A stretch of DNA of 64,000 nt. It comes from Ananas comosus. Taxonomy: Eukaryota > Streptophyta > Magnoliopsida > Poales > Bromeliaceae. Below are positions 11,808 through 23,596 of this stretch, piece after piece. Position numbers and translations under genes: made by a program. Where the stretch lies: NCBI RefSeq assembly GCF_001540865.1, contig NC_033633.1, forward strand, positions 5,113,950 through 5,177,949. The letters run 5' to 3'. The notes under the pieces were generated by a model that saw only the letters and a program-made list of their open reading frames with translations, had not been told where the DNA came from and did no database searches. The number at the start of each line of letters is the position of its first letter. Positions within the stretch are counted from its first letter, which is position 1.

Positions 11808-13037
11808 ATGGCGGAGGGAACCCATCTTAGGGATTTGAGTGAACATTTGTCAACATTGGAAGGGAAGATGCAGAAACTCACAACAGATTACCAAAGTAAA
11901 GTTAAAGATCTAGCTGATCAGATCGCTAAGAACAGGGAATTGGAACAAAAGCATTATGAAGCAATGCAAGAGGATGCCTTACAGAGGCATGAATTGGTTC
12001 TCAAAGATAATAACACCCGGCATGAGGAACTGTTGAGATTGCTAGCCACTCAAGGTCCTTCAGTTAGAGCCATGCCCTCTTATCTAGATGCTGCTATGGA
12101 ACATCAAACCCATAACACAAGGCCTAAGGGCAGCGGATCGCCTGGAGGTTACGGAGATAACAAGGGCAAAGGGATATTACCTAATCCAGGAATGGAACCT
12201 GAGAGTGAAGGAGATATAAAAGGCTACAGGTGGAATATGAAAGGGGCATTTCACTCTCACCACCCCACTCCCAAACTGGATTTCCCGATCTTCAATGGAG
12301 ATGACCCAAAGGCTTGGATCGAAAACTGTGAGCAATACTTTGATATATATCAGATCCCGCCACAACAATGGTTGGGAATAGCGACCATGCACCTAAATGG
12401 GAGAGCCAGGGTCTGGAAACAAAGCTACGTCGTCAACCGGCACAGGGTCACTTGGAATGAATTCACGGATGCAGCATGTAGGAGATTCACCCTGACGGGG
12501 GAAAGATACTTAGTAAGGGAGTTTACCAGCCTTAAGTAGTATGGGTCAGTAGAGAAATATCAAGAGAAGTTTGGGGAGTTGAGGACCCAGCTACTTTGTT
12601 ACAATCCCTTATTGACCGAAGAGCATCTTATAGCTTGTTACATTAATGGTCTTAAGGAGGAGTTAATCCCATTCATGGATATAGCTCATCCTAATTCATT
12701 AGAGGAAGCTTACGAGTAGGCTAAGTTGCACGAGAGAGCTCTAGCGGTCATGAATAAAAAAGTAAAAGGGAGTTATCGAATAGCTAATCAGGGCCAGAAC
12801 TACTACAATTCCAGTCCCTCGTCGAGCAATAACAAGTCACAACAGAAAGGTAGTTCCGACCAATCTGTGAGTAATAAACAACTAATTGAACAAAGGAGGG
12901 CTGCAGGTCAATGTTTTAAATGTGGAGAGAGCTATCGTCCAGGGCATATATGTGCGGAAAAGTCTCTCAATACCCTTCAGGGCACTGATGAGGTACTTGA
13001 AGTCTTTGATGAAAACAGTCTCCAAGAGGAACATTGA
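11808..13037 (+). pseudogene. gypsy gag (capsid and zinc knuckle), broken by stops
   Basis: Gag of the gypsy element. It begins with ATG in gaaATGgcg. The N-terminal part is a predicted coiled coil (charged, about residues 5-75), followed by the retrotransposon gag domain (FPIFNGDDPKAWIENCEQYF, WNEFTDAACRRFT) and a CX2C zinc knuckle variant (CFKCGESYRPGHIC). The frame stays open through two in-frame TAG codons at 12537 and about 12717, and ends at a TGA at about 13035, after which the same frame continues into protease. TAG codons sit where related gags have glutamine (CAG). The zinc knuckle lacks the classical final spacing CX2CX4HX4C, as is common in this clade. Confidence 0.9.
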
Positions 13038-16000
13038 GAATTGGAGGAAGTAAGTTCGGAAAAAGAGGCAGTCCTGGATCAGCAGGAAATGGGGGTGTCA
13101 GTGTTGGCTCTGAGTGGGGAGCAACAGCATGACACTATTAAGGTGCAAGGGGAAGTTAAGGGACGCATCATTACTATTCTAATTGACACAGGAAGCACTC
13201 ATAGCTTCTTAGATTTTCATACTGCAAAAGAGATTAAGGCCTCTATGGTGTTAGCTGCTCCCTTAACCGTCACTGTGGCTAATGGTCAGAAGATGCTTAG
13301 CAAATTACAGAGCCCTGGCTTTACATGGACTATGCAAGGTCATGAATTCAAAGCAAATTTGAAAATCATCAGATTGGAAGGGTTTAGTGTTGTCTTGGGC
13401 ATCGACTGGTTAAGGTCTTATGGGAAAGTTATTTTTGACTTCCAACAAAGTTCGATCACTATTACTAAAGAAGGGCAACCTTTGGTATTAAGAGGAATTA
13501 ATGAAGAGGCCAAACTGAGAGTAGTCACTGCTGAGCAATGGTACCAGGACTCTCAAGGAGGAGAATTGTGTGCTTTGAGCTATTGTGGTATGGTAAACTC
13601 CACTACAGAGACATTAGATTTACCTCCTGAGCTATCACAAGTGTTGGAACAGTATTCCGTTATATTTGAGGAACCGAAGGAGTTGCCCCCACAAAGATCA
13701 CATGATCATAGGATACCATTGCAGCCAGGGGCTATTCCCGTTAATATCAGACCCTATAGGCACGGTTATGAGCAGAAGGGAGAGATCGAAAGACAGATTA
13801 AAGAAATGTTGGGAACTTCAATCATCCAATCGAGCAATACACTTTTTGCGTCGCCGGTGTTGCTAGTTAGGAAGAAAGATGGGACTTGGCGGATGTGCGT
13901 CGACTATCGACAATTGAACAGGATTACTATTAAGGACAAATTCTCTATACCCATTATTGATGATCTGCTAGATGAACTGGGTAGTTCCAAATTGTTTTCC
14001 AAGTTGGACTTGAGGTCCGGATATCATCAGATCCGAGTTTGTCGAGAGGATATACCGAAAACCGCTTTCCGTACGCACCACGGGCACTTTGAGTTCAAGG
14101 TTATGCCTTTCGGCCTCACCAATGCCCCCGCCACGTTCCAAGCCCTCATGAATACAGTATTTGCCCCATGCTTGCGGAAGTTCGTGTTGGTATTTTTGAT
14201 GATATACTTATATACAGTAAGAACTTGCAAGATCATGTAAGGCATTTAACCTTGGTGCTGGAGGAGCTGAGGAAGAATCAATTGTTTGCTAAGAGAAGTA
14301 AATGCACCTTTGGTCAACGACAGGTGGAGTACTTAGGGCATATCATAACAGAGGAAGGTGTGGCTACTGACCCACCTAAAATAAAGGCAATGACACAGTG
14401 GCCGGCACCCCGTTCAGCCAAAGAACTGAGGGGGTTTTTGGGCCTAACTGGGTATTATAGGAAATTTATTAAGCACTACGATACTATCAGTAGGCCGTTT
14501 ACTGAATTGTTAAAAAGGGATCATTTCCAATGGACAAAGGAAGCCCAGCAGGCTTTCGTGGCTCTCAAGAAGGCCATGAGCACAGCACCTGTATTGGCTA
14601 TGCCAGATTTTAATGAGGCTTTCGTTTTGGAGACAGATGCTAGTGGAATGGGTATCGGGGCTGTTCTATCTCAAGATGGGAAGCCTATAGCTTACTTAAG
14701 CAAGGCTATCCAAGGAAAAAATCTGGGGTTATCGACATATGAAAAAGAATTCTTAGCGATTTTGATGGCCACTCAAAAATGGAGGCACTACCTACCAAAA
14801 AGTTTTGTTATTAGAACGGATCACGAAAGCCTTAAGCATCTCCTAGAGCAGAAAATCATCACTCCTATGCAGCAAAAAGGGATGTGGCAACTCATGGGAT
14901 TTAATTACACGATTGCTTATAAGAAAGGGAAGGAAAATGTGGCAGCAGATGCCCTATCAAGAAGGGAGGTAGAGTCTGGTACATCCTTAGCTATCACGGC
15001 TATTGTTCCAGCATGGATTTCAGAAATAGAGGACAGCTACAAAGGAGATGCCAGTTGTGAGCAACTCATCAAGGAGGTAATCCTACAACCTGAATCTCAT
15101 AAAGGTTACTCCTACAATTCAGGGGTCTTGAGTTATAAAAGAAAAATTTATGTAAGAAAAAGTGGGAATTTAAGGAGCCAGTTGATGAAACTGTTCCACG
15201 ACTCTGCGGAAGGAGGTCATTCTGAAGTATTACACACTTATCGGAGGGTTAAAGGGCATTTCTATTGGAAGGGCCTGAAGAAACAAATCGAGGAGATGCT
15301 TCACCAGTGTGATACTTGTGCGCAGAACAAAAGTGATAATCAGTCACCCCAAGGTCTCCTCCAGCCTTTCCCTATTCCAAATCAAATCTGGGAAGATATT
15401 AGTATGGATTTTATTGAATCATTACCCAGATCAGAGGGAAAAGATACTACCCTTGTTGTGGTTGATAGGTTCACTAAGTACGCTCATTTTTTGGCCCTGA
15501 GACACCCATTCTCTGCTGCTGACATAGCAAGGGTCTTCATGGACACTATACATAAATTACATGGATGTCCTAAGAGCATTGTCACCGATAGGGATAAGAT
15601 CTTCACTAGTTCTTTTTGGCAAGAATTGTTCAAGTTATTGGGAACACAGTTAAAGATGAGTACATCATACCATCCTGAGACTGATGGACAAACGGAGCAA
15701 GTTAACCGATGCCTGGAAAGTTATTTAAGATGCATGTGTTCACAGTATCCCAATAAATGGTATAGATACTTGTCCTTAGCAGAATTATGGTACAATACTA
15801 ACTACCACACTTCGCTTGGCACTACACAGTATAAGACCCTCTACGGGGTGGAGCCCCCTAACCCCTTGGTGGCAGCTGTTGGAACAGCTACTATCCAAGA
15901 GGTTAGAGAATGGGCGGAAGAGAGAGTAGCCTTGAACAGGGAGTTAAAAGATCGGTTACAGGTGGCCCAGAATCATATGAAGCAACAGGCGGATAAGCAT

Positions 16001-16252
16001 CGGAGGGAGAAGGAATACTCAGTAGGTGATTGGGTTTAACTAAAGCTACAGCCATACAGGCAAATCTCAGTAGCGGCCAGAAGGAACCTAAGCTATCTGT
16101 CAGGTACTATGGGCCTTTTGAAGTAATTGGAAGGGTGGGACAAGTAGCATATCGACTGAAGTTACCTGAGCAATCCCAAATCCATCCCGTTTTCCATGTC
16201 TCATTGTTGAAGCCTTGCCCAGCAAGACAAGATCTGGTGTCACCTGCTCTAC

Positions 16253-16672
16253 TGTAAGATATCGAATTTCGACGATATTAGCTAACCTTGGCCAAATGGG
16301 CTAAAGTGGGCGATTAAATGAATTGGACAAGTTCCATTCGGTGTTTCGACATGTTTGGAAGAGTAATAATGAGTTCCATAAGTGTTGGAATAGTTTTAAC
16401 GTTGTCGGACGCGAAAAGAAATCGAAACAGATCGAAAAACAGCATTCTGGAGCTGCTGTACCGGTACAAGGGTGATGGTTGTACCGGTACAACCATCGCA
16501 GCCAGGCTGCGCAGCTCTCGGGTTCGAAGGCTTCAGGCGCTGTACCGGTACAAGGCTGGCTTGTACCGGTACAAGNGACAGGGGAAACTCCGTCCGTTCG
16601 GCGGTCGCGCCGCCGCCCTCGAACCGGACCAAATTGGTACCGTTTTCGGGTGGTGCGGTTTGGGGCGTGACA
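16253..16672 (+). mobile_element. TG..CA LTR-type insertion with 5 bp target duplication
   Basis: Begins tgtaagatatcg and ends ggggcgtgaca, flanked by tctac on both sides (16248-16252 and 16673-16677). It interrupts the gypsy pol frame. It contains four copies of a GTACCGGTAC palindrome. Its last ~90 bp resemble the end of the 3.24 kb solo LTR at 25154-28393, yet it is only 420 bp long and carries an N at 16576, so a large middle part is probably missing from the assembly. Confidence 0.85.
16458..16575. repeat. cluster of four GTACCGGTAC palindromes
   Basis: Four copies of taccggtac within 118 bp, in the contexts ctgtaccggtacaagg and ttgtaccggtacaa. They lie about 205-322 bp from the element's TG end, in the expected U3 region. 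Confidence 0.85.
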
Positions 16673-16877
16673 TCTACCGTTAATTGCGGAGGATGGACAG
16701 TTGCTAACGAAGCATGAGCATGTGTTAGAGAGGCGGATGGTTAAGCATGGTAATCGTGCCATCACGGAAGTGCTGGTGAAGTGGAGTAACCTCCCTGAGA
16801 GCTCGGCAACCTGGCGGGATTACTGGGCCCTCAAGAAGCAATTTCCGCACTTTGATCCCTGAGGACAGGGATCCGCT

Positions 16878-16892
16878 TGAAGAGGAAGGGAG
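16878..16892 (+). other. polypurine tract of gypsy element
   Basis: tgaagaggaagggag directly precedes the 3' LTR. It is the expected plus-strand primer site. Confidence 0.8.
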
Positions 16893-17728
16893 TGTAATAC
16901 CTGTAATAAAAAAAAAAGAAAAAAAGAAAAGGGGTAAGAACTCTGAAGAAGGAGGTTACTATTTGATAGGAGTATTGATAGGAGAATACTTAGCTTTCTT
17001 CGTCGCTACTGGGTTCAGCTCCGATTATGAACTGGGTAACACTTCTCTCGAACTCCAAAGGAAAAGGGAGAGAGCTTCAGTAGCTTTTCGAAGAAGTTTC
17101 GAAGGGCGTTGGAAGGTTGCGAAGGGGCGAAGCGGTAGCTTCCTTCGGAAGACATCTTCAAGGTAGCAGGTAATCAGCAATAGGGATGATCCGACCCATT
17201 ACGTCGAGGGAGGAACGGCCCAGGCCCTTGCGGCATTAAGGCCCACTGAAGCCCACTTCTGAATGGCAACTTAATAACTCTTTAGTACCCGTAATTTCTA
17301 TTATTTTCATTTCAGTCCCTCTCTTAACTGTCTATAAATACCCCCCATGTAACTGAATCAGTTGAACAATTTGGATTTCAAATAAAATTCCATTTCCCTT
17401 TGATCCTCCATCTTCTTCTCCTCAAGTAAACTCTCTCTCTCTCTCTCTTCCCTCTCCACTACCAATCTCTTCCTCTGAGCCTCCTCGTTGAGCTTGGAAC
17501 CCATCAATGGCATGGGTAGAGATGAAGCTAAGGTCGATTGAGCACTGATCATCATCGCAGCCATCCTAGTCTCAGCAACATCTCATCCTTGACGGTTGCT
17601 GATCCGATCAGATCCGATTTGTGGCTCTCGATCTTAGGATTCATCATTTGAGCTCAACTCACCGGGGGAGTTCAGATCATAGCCACAACAATTCCAATTT
17701 AATCAGATCTAGAGTTTCGAGCATTACA
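16893..17728 (+). repeat. 3' LTR of gypsy element (complete)
   Basis: 836 bp, from tgtaatacctg to gagcattaca. Includes TATAAATA at 17333-17340, aataaa at 17381-17386 and a shorter (CT)n tract at about 17429-17448. Gives the full-length reference for the truncated 5' copy. Confidence 0.9.
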
Positions 17729-18615
17729 CGCACTGGTGCAGTCCGTTCGAAAATCCGACGGACGGATCTTCCGAAAATTAAAAATGTTCGCAAAGGGGTT
17801 GAAATTGGCAAAATGAAAAATTCATAAAACACCCTATATTTTATGTATCGTTTTGCGTGATATCGGACGTGGAGGTACATCCGCGCAAAATACACGCGCT
17901 GTGAAGGACTTAGTATGAAAATATAAGTTTTGGAGGACTTACCGGCAAAGCGGCACTTGGAATTTATAGGCATTTAGGGTTTCATGGAGGAAACCCTAAC
18001 CCTAGTTGCCTTCCTCCCTCAATTGACCTCCCTTCCTCCCTCAGTACCTCCCATTGCACTAGCCGCGCGCGCTCCGACAGCCTGCGGACGCCGCCGGCCA
18101 CCGGAATAGGCTGCTCCTCCAGCTTATCGATCTTTTCCACCTCCAACCTGTCTCCTCCTCTGCCCATGGACCACCAGGGAGGTCCCACACCCTCGAGCCC
18201 CTTCTCTGACAGCGGCAACGACCTCCGGCGATCTCCCCTATCGGTCGCCGCTGACTCCGCACACCGCCGCTGCCTCCTTGGCAGCTTGCGGCCACCTGGA
18301 GCAAGTCCGGGATGAGGCAGACCCAGCTCCTCTCTTGCCCGCTGCCGCCGCCTAAGGCTAGCCTCGCCCCCCCTCCTCCTCTGGCCTCCGGCGACCTGTC
18401 GCCGTTGCCCCTATGAGCTCTGGCCGCTGCCATGGCCGCCGCAGCTCCCTGAATGTAAGCCTGAGCTGTGCGGGCCCAATCTGCTCCGTCGTCCCTCCGG
18501 CTGCCTCCCGTCACCGGCTGACGCGAGCGCTGACCTTCCCACACCGGCCGCATCGACCTGCCGTTGGCATGCCCTCCGCCCAACCGCAGCCGGCCAACCC
18601 GAGCCCCATGTCTCG

Positions 18616-18621
18616 GTAAGT
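18616..18621 (+). promoter_or_regulatory. possible splice donor after GC-rich LTR leader
   Basis: gtaagt follows the GC-rich block in ctcg/gtaagttttt. Similar donors follow the leaders in the solo LTR at 25887 and, on the minus strand, in the Tekay-like LTRs (acttac at 40355-40360). Inferred only. Confidence 0.35.
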
Positions 18622-20195
18622 TTTTATTAAGCTGTTGGTGCACTGATTTGGTTTGCGATCGCTGTTCCGGCGATCCGAGAGCACCCCAATGCTTTTGGAT
18701 GTGAGCACGATAATCCTGAATCAGTGCCGATCATCGTGATCACCTTCTTTGGGGTCAGCAATCCCTTGATTTGCGAGATAAGCACAATTTATGCAGAGTG
18801 TGCGGGGTTCGCAGATTTTCGAGTTGCTTCCGCTCTCTCCACAGTGGACGATTGTGCTCCGGATCATGAGCATGGCCTCCGGCACGTCGAGACCTGTTAG
18901 TACATGTCTCAGCCAACCTCGAAAGACCTTGGTTTGCTGTAACGACCCATAAAACCTGGTAAATCACATAAAATAATGTGATTTTATGGAATAGTAAGGG
19001 CTTTTGTGCAATTGTGCACTTCGTGTAAGCTGTGGGCAGTACGTGTGTGCTGCAGGTGACCTCTGGACTGATTCTCCAAGGTCTGATGCCCTTCACGAAA
19101 ATCGATATTCGATTTTCGATGCGTTTTTCAGCGAAATTCGCGGACAGAACGCGGTTTCGGTTCGGATTTCTTCCGACGATGCTAGAGTATATTATCTTTT
19201 GTCGCTGAGCCTTGTCGGCTAGTCATTTATATCGTTTCGGGGGTTCGGAGACGACGGGTGAGCGACGGTGGGTTCCGGTGTCGAAAACGGCACTTTCGGG
19301 AACCTGGATCAGAACGGTTATCTGACGATAATTGTTTCGATGTGAGTCTTCATGTTTGCTCCCAGGTCACCTTTTTTACGGTATTTTGTGGCAGCGGGTG
19401 ACTCGTGGCACGAGTCGGTCACTTTCGGGACACTTTGTGGGTCCTAGCGGAGTCCCGGTGCAATTTTTTTGGAATTTTCGGCGAGTTACGGTTATCGATT
19501 TTAGGAAACTGATTCCCTGGGTTATATGTGGGGATTGTAAGTATTGCGTTTTGAGTCAGTAGGTTGGACTCTGATTCTTTGGATTCTTCGTAGGTCCGGT
19601 TGATCGTCTTGCACATATTAGGGACAGACGCGACAGAGTGACAGGTGGGTATTTCGATCCGAAGTCGGTTCAACGACATACGCTCAGTGACTTTTTCCCT
19701 TTCTCCTCTCTTATGATTGCCTACTTTATCATACACGTATATTGGTTATCTTGTCTTATATTATCATGATTAGATGTTCGATCTCTTGCACTGCTTAGTT
19801 TATCATGATCATATATTCGGTATCTCGTATGCTATTTAGTACTTGTTGAATTCTACGGTTGTTTCGTCGTATAGTATAATGATTGATCTTGTGGTACAGT
19901 AGCATTCCAGTGAATGATTACCATTGCATGATTCTATTGTTGATGATGTTTCAAACTTGGTGATATGGCTATATAGACCTGATAGGTCAGTGACATTGTG
20001 ACATTCCTTTGGGAATATTAAACCTGATTTGGTTGGACATGGTTGTGATCGTTCTTTCGGCTTTTCGCCGTTGTTGGCCATTGAGCATATAGTATCGATC
20101 GCCACAGCTCATATGCATTTCACGAACACCAGCGGTCTGATCCACCGCAAGGGGGTGTTCTTTTCCGGAAAAGTGGCTGAGAGTGCCAATCTGTG

Positions 20196-20303
20196 AGACC
20201 CAGGAGCTTATGCTAGGGTTATATGCCTTTCAGACCCAGGAGCTTATGCTAGGGTTATATGCCTTTCAGACCTAGGAGCTTATACTAGGGTTATATACCA
20301 TTC
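20196..20303. repeat. 3 x 36 bp tandem repeat inside LTR A
   Basis: Three adjacent 36 bp units of the form agaccCaggagcttatgct...; the first two are identical and the third has several substitutions. The second family-A LTR has a single diverged equivalent near 29285, so the expansion is specific to this copy. Confidence 0.9.
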
Positions 20304-21157
20304 AGAGCGGTGTGGTACTAGCCTGAGGTTTTTAGACCAATATGACTGTTAATTGGGTATATTGGTACTATCAGTTTTTAGTTGATGCATGGACATTCCT
20401 CCATCTTTACTTAACCGTAGCGGTTGCTTGTATCATAAATATTGTTGATTCCAGTTGTCCATTTCTTTATTATTTTCTCGTATAGTAGTAGCTCCTTTTG
20501 TGACTATCGGTAGTTATTATTGTTATTATATCTGACTACTTGCTATTACTGTTGTTATCTTTTCCATTTGCCGATGTGTACAGCTTGCCTTCATCGGCTT
20601 GCGGTACCCACTAGGAGGTGGAGACATGTTTACATGTTCTCACCCCCCCTACTATTTTTTAGGTAGTTCGAGCGGTGAGGGTTGGGACGGTACGTGAGAC
20701 ACGTTGGTAGCGGTCGATAGAGCTTCTGATCCGGTTGAATTGGTTTAGTTTCTATCTTTGCTTATTCAAATAAATGACTTAAGACATTTATGGTTCAGTG
20801 GTTTTATTTCGGTTGAATGTTTATGGATTATAAAGTTAAACATTGTGGCTTCTATAATTGTTTGAGTTGTGAAAATAGTTTTCTACCTCTCGTGGTAGTG
20901 TCTTTAAAAAAAAGGTTTTCGAGTGGGAAACAGTTTTAAAAGGGTTTTCTCGTGAAAATGTAATAGTATGTTGTGTAGTGAATGATTGTGGTTGTACTTG
21001 TGCTTGTGCGACGCCGTGCAAATACAGGGGAGGTTCTGTTCGTGTGAACAGTGGGTCTCCTGTATTTGTGGAGGGTTTGTCATCCCTTGGGTCAAGACTT
21101 TCAAAAAAAAAAAATTCTGCTGTTTTATAAACTAAAAAGGGACCCCGAGGGGTGACA

Positions 21158-22179
21158 GAAGGTAAAAACCTAGTTACCGACGTAGCTTTGACTTCTGGTT
21201 CACCTCCTTTCCGGTAACCCGATGCTTATTGTGCCATATTGTGTGCCATATTGCTTGCACCTTGAGCAAAGAAGCTCTCAAACATGCAAAGTCGCTGAAT
21301 GATGATGCATCCGACATCGACAGGACCAAAACGTTTGGGGCCGCTGATGAATAGTCCTTCTGGGTCATCGGCTTGCGCAAAATTCCTTACGACAGTATCA
21401 TCGGCTTGCGCAAAATTCCTTACGACAGTATCCTCGGTTTTTTTTTTTTCCACTTCTAGTGTTCACGATTGTTCACAAGGTCAAGATTTGCTCCTTTCGA
21501 CAGGTCCCACCGGGCATGCCAAAATTGTTTGGCCAAAAATGTTCGGCCAAGCAATAGGAATCGCAGAAAAAGAAAAGCTTTGATTTTATCAATCTAAAAA
21601 GTAAAACTACAGAGGGAACATAAGCATTTCGGCTTGGGTTCTCCGCAGGGACTTGCCTCCTAAAGAATGTTACATTAGACCGCTTGGAACGAGCCGAACT
21701 TTGAATCTTTGAAATGAGTTGATTCTGTTGGATTGTTGCGCCCAAGAAGACTGTGATCTTGGCCAAAAATCCGAATTGTGGCTGAAACATGAAGAGTACT
21801 TGCCGAAAGAAGAAACTAGATCCACTATTTACTTAACTCGCTCTCAAACCAAAACTACCAAAAATTATATAATGCTAAGCTACTTCCCTACTATTTTATT
21901 TGAGATCTCAAGCTTTTGAATGTCCAGTTGAATGGATGATTATGTGTGTCCTCTATTCCTCTCTTTGGGGGTATTTAATTATAGTTCGAAAAATCAAAAT
22001 ATGAATCCCATCAAATCTCGGCCACGTTATGAAATTATCTATTTCTTTAAAATGAACAATCGAGATCATCTAATGCAGTGGTTTAGATCTCCATCCTTCG
22101 ATTCATGCTTATCTTATTTTACAGAATAAGCAACTCAAATCATCTTTACTCTTAACATCCTACAACCACAATTCACTAT
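21158..22179. other. LTR-like debris, unassigned
   Basis: No gene recognised. 21475-21620 contains caggtcccaccgggcatgcc followed by aaaattgtttggcc, a string typical of LTR or leader regions of plant gypsy elements, probably on the minus strand. A poly-T run lies at about 21438. The rest is AT-rich with no supported feature. Confidence 0.4.
21365..21430. repeat. 2 x 33 bp tandem duplication
   Basis: Two identical adjacent 33 bp units containing cggcttgcgcaaaattcc. Short recent duplication inside the LTR-like debris. Confidence 0.9.
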
Positions 22180-23131
22180 CAACACATTGTTTATTTGGAA
22201 AGTACAATGAAGTTTTTTTGTGAATTCTATTTCAAAGAAAAGTAGAAATATTTTAGAATTAACCAATTCCGATGTATGTGGAGAATTGATGTCAAATCTC
22301 TCGGTGGAAATGTTTATTTTCTTACCTTCATCGATGATGCTTTTAGAAAAGTATGATTCATTTCTTGAGGTCTAAGGATCAAGTTTTTAATTATTTTCGA
22401 ATACGGCATGCTAAGATAGAGTGGAAAACGGAAAAGCTTTGGAAATATCTTTGGATCAATAATAAAGGAGAATATATCTCCAAAAATTTTACTTTCTATT
22501 TCAACAAATATGGTATTCAACATCGAATTATTCTATGCACACAACAATATAATTGAGTAGCAGAGAGAATGAATTGAACTGTTGTCGAAAAAGTTCAAAG
22601 CATGCTATCTATGTCTAAATTGCCCAAGATATTTTCGAGGGAAATGGTTCGAACGACAGTTTACGTGATCAATTAGAGTCTCTTTCAATCCCTTTGGATG
22701 GTGATATTTCAGAAACGGTATGGACTCAAAAAAAATATTTCTTATTCTTATCTAAAGGTATTTGAATGTAAGGCTTACATGCATGTTCCAGAGGAAAGAT
22801 CAAAGTTACATGAGAAAGTATTACCACGTATTTTCCTGGGTTATGCCGATGAGAAATTTGGCCATAAATTATGGGATCTCGAAAAGAAGAAATTGTTAGA
22901 AGCCGAGATGTTGTCTTTGTAGACGATCGAAATATTGAAGACTTAAAGAAATAAAAAAAAAACCAAGAGAGTCATCATTGGTGTAGATGATGAGTTACCG
23001 GTCTCTACTACAAACTTTCCACCCATAGTGCTTGATGATGGGGGAGTTGAAGAACTTGATACAAATGATTAAGAGCAAAATACTAGTGTTATTCAAAATG
23101 GAGTTGCAAATGAAGATGATGGTGGAACACA
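22180..23131 (+). pseudogene. Ty1/copia polyprotein remnant, integrase half
   Basis: Plus-strand copia integrase and linker, heavily decayed. Visible: HCLFGK near 22183, the NSDVCGEL and FLTFIDDAFRKV core, a decayed second catalytic region (NNKGEY), the equivalent of the NGVAERMNRT block near 22555, VRTTVYVIN, then CKAYMHVPEERSKLHEKV, IFLGYADEKFGHKLWD and an acidic linker. Several stops and frame changes. It ends at A23131 inside the linker, exactly where a Helitron 5' terminus begins. The frame resumes at T55522 in the RT half. Oldest recognisable element in this part of the window. Confidence 0.88.
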
Positions 23132-23596
23132 TCCCTATACTATATAATTTGACAGTATCTTCAAAACCCACACAGCAGCTGGCCCCTCTCTCTTCCCTCT
23201 TCCTCCCTTTCTAGCTGGCCCTCTCTCTCTACCTCCTTCCCCACCCGATCCTCTCTCTCTTCCTTCTATCTCTATTCAACCCTTCTCTTTCTACCCTCCT
23301 TCCTATAGCTAGCCTTCCTCTCTCTTCCCCCAACCCGATCATCTCTCTCTTCTTTCTTTCTCTATTCGACCCTTCTCTCTCTATCTCTCTCATCCTTTCT
23401 CTCTCTCGCTCCGTTCCTTCGGGTGAACTATTCACTACGGCTATGATGCCCTTGCCCTGGGATAAGGTGTAGACCTAAGTTCCTAGTTCGGGTAGGTCGC
23501 AAGCGGGTTCTCTCTCTTACCCTACATTTATCCATGGCCTCTTCAGAGGCAACATGTGGTGCTATTTTGAATTGGTTTGGTTTCCACCCCACATGT
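23132..23596 (+). other. Helitron 5' segment with polypyrimidine tract
   Basis: After the terminus comes a C/T-rich stretch (about 23185-23410) with imperfect repeats built on cccgatc.tctctctctt, then unassigned sequence to the start of LTR B. No coding region seen. Where the Helitron sequence stops and other debris starts cannot be told. Confidence 0.5.

Larger units (their letters stand above)
13041..16862 (+). pseudogene. gypsy pol: protease, RT, RNase H, integrase, chromodomain (frameshifted)
   Basis: Continues from gag. Visible in order: aspartic protease (DTGSTHSF); RT ([21 protein letters not shown], the FFDD active site near 14195); RNase H (LETDASGMG, RTDHESLK, ADALSRR); integrase with HHCC region (CDTCAQNK) and DDE residues in MDFIE, TDRDKIF and TDGQTEQVNR; then [11 protein letters not shown] and a chromodomain-like tail (LVKWSNLP) ending in TGA at 16860-16862. 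A missing T in a T-run at 14193-14197 shifts the frame exactly at the RT active site. There is a stop at about 16037 and a further frameshift near 16075. The 420 bp element at 16253-16672 splits the tail, and the frame is continuous once it is ignored. The element is dead. Confidence 0.92.
10763..17728 (+). mobile_element. Ty3/gypsy chromovirus-type LTR retrotransposon, 5'-truncated
   Basis: A nearly complete but dead element: truncated 5' LTR, initiator-Met-type PBS, gag, protease, RT, RNase H, integrase, C-terminal chromodomain-like tail, polypurine tract and complete 3' LTR. The VSLLKP-type sequence followed by a LVKW-type chromodomain suggests a plant chromovirus, perhaps the Reina lineage; that assignment is tentative. 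A 420 bp TG..CA element is inserted before the chromodomain. Because the 5' LTR lacks about its first 117 bp and abuts copia sequence, the left boundary is a rearrangement and not an insertion edge. Confidence 0.9.
17729..21157 (+). mobile_element. long LTR, family A, copy A (left end missing)
   Basis: Long non-coding LTR-type sequence ending gaggggtgaca at 21157. It is homologous, with divergence, to 23770-29530 in the same order: gcgctggtgcaatccgtt-like start, a GC-rich leader block, cagcgggtgactcgtgg, and cttgcc.tcatcggcttgcg near the end. Downstream of the end there is no PBS, so it looks like a solo LTR or a 3' LTR. Its left part was removed where the gypsy 3' LTR ends. Proteins suggested by the GC-rich block (about 18000-18620) have no recognisable domain. 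Family not identified. Confidence 0.7.

Noticed and set aside
18059..18643. 194-codon GC-rich minus-strand frame in LTR A
   Set aside because: Low-complexity Gly/Arg/Ala composition, no domain, not conserved in LTR B; a by-product of GC-rich leader sequence.
20196..20303. Possible CRISPR-like repeat array (3 x 36 bp)
   Set aside because: Units abut with no spacers, inside a plant LTR; ordinary tandem duplication.
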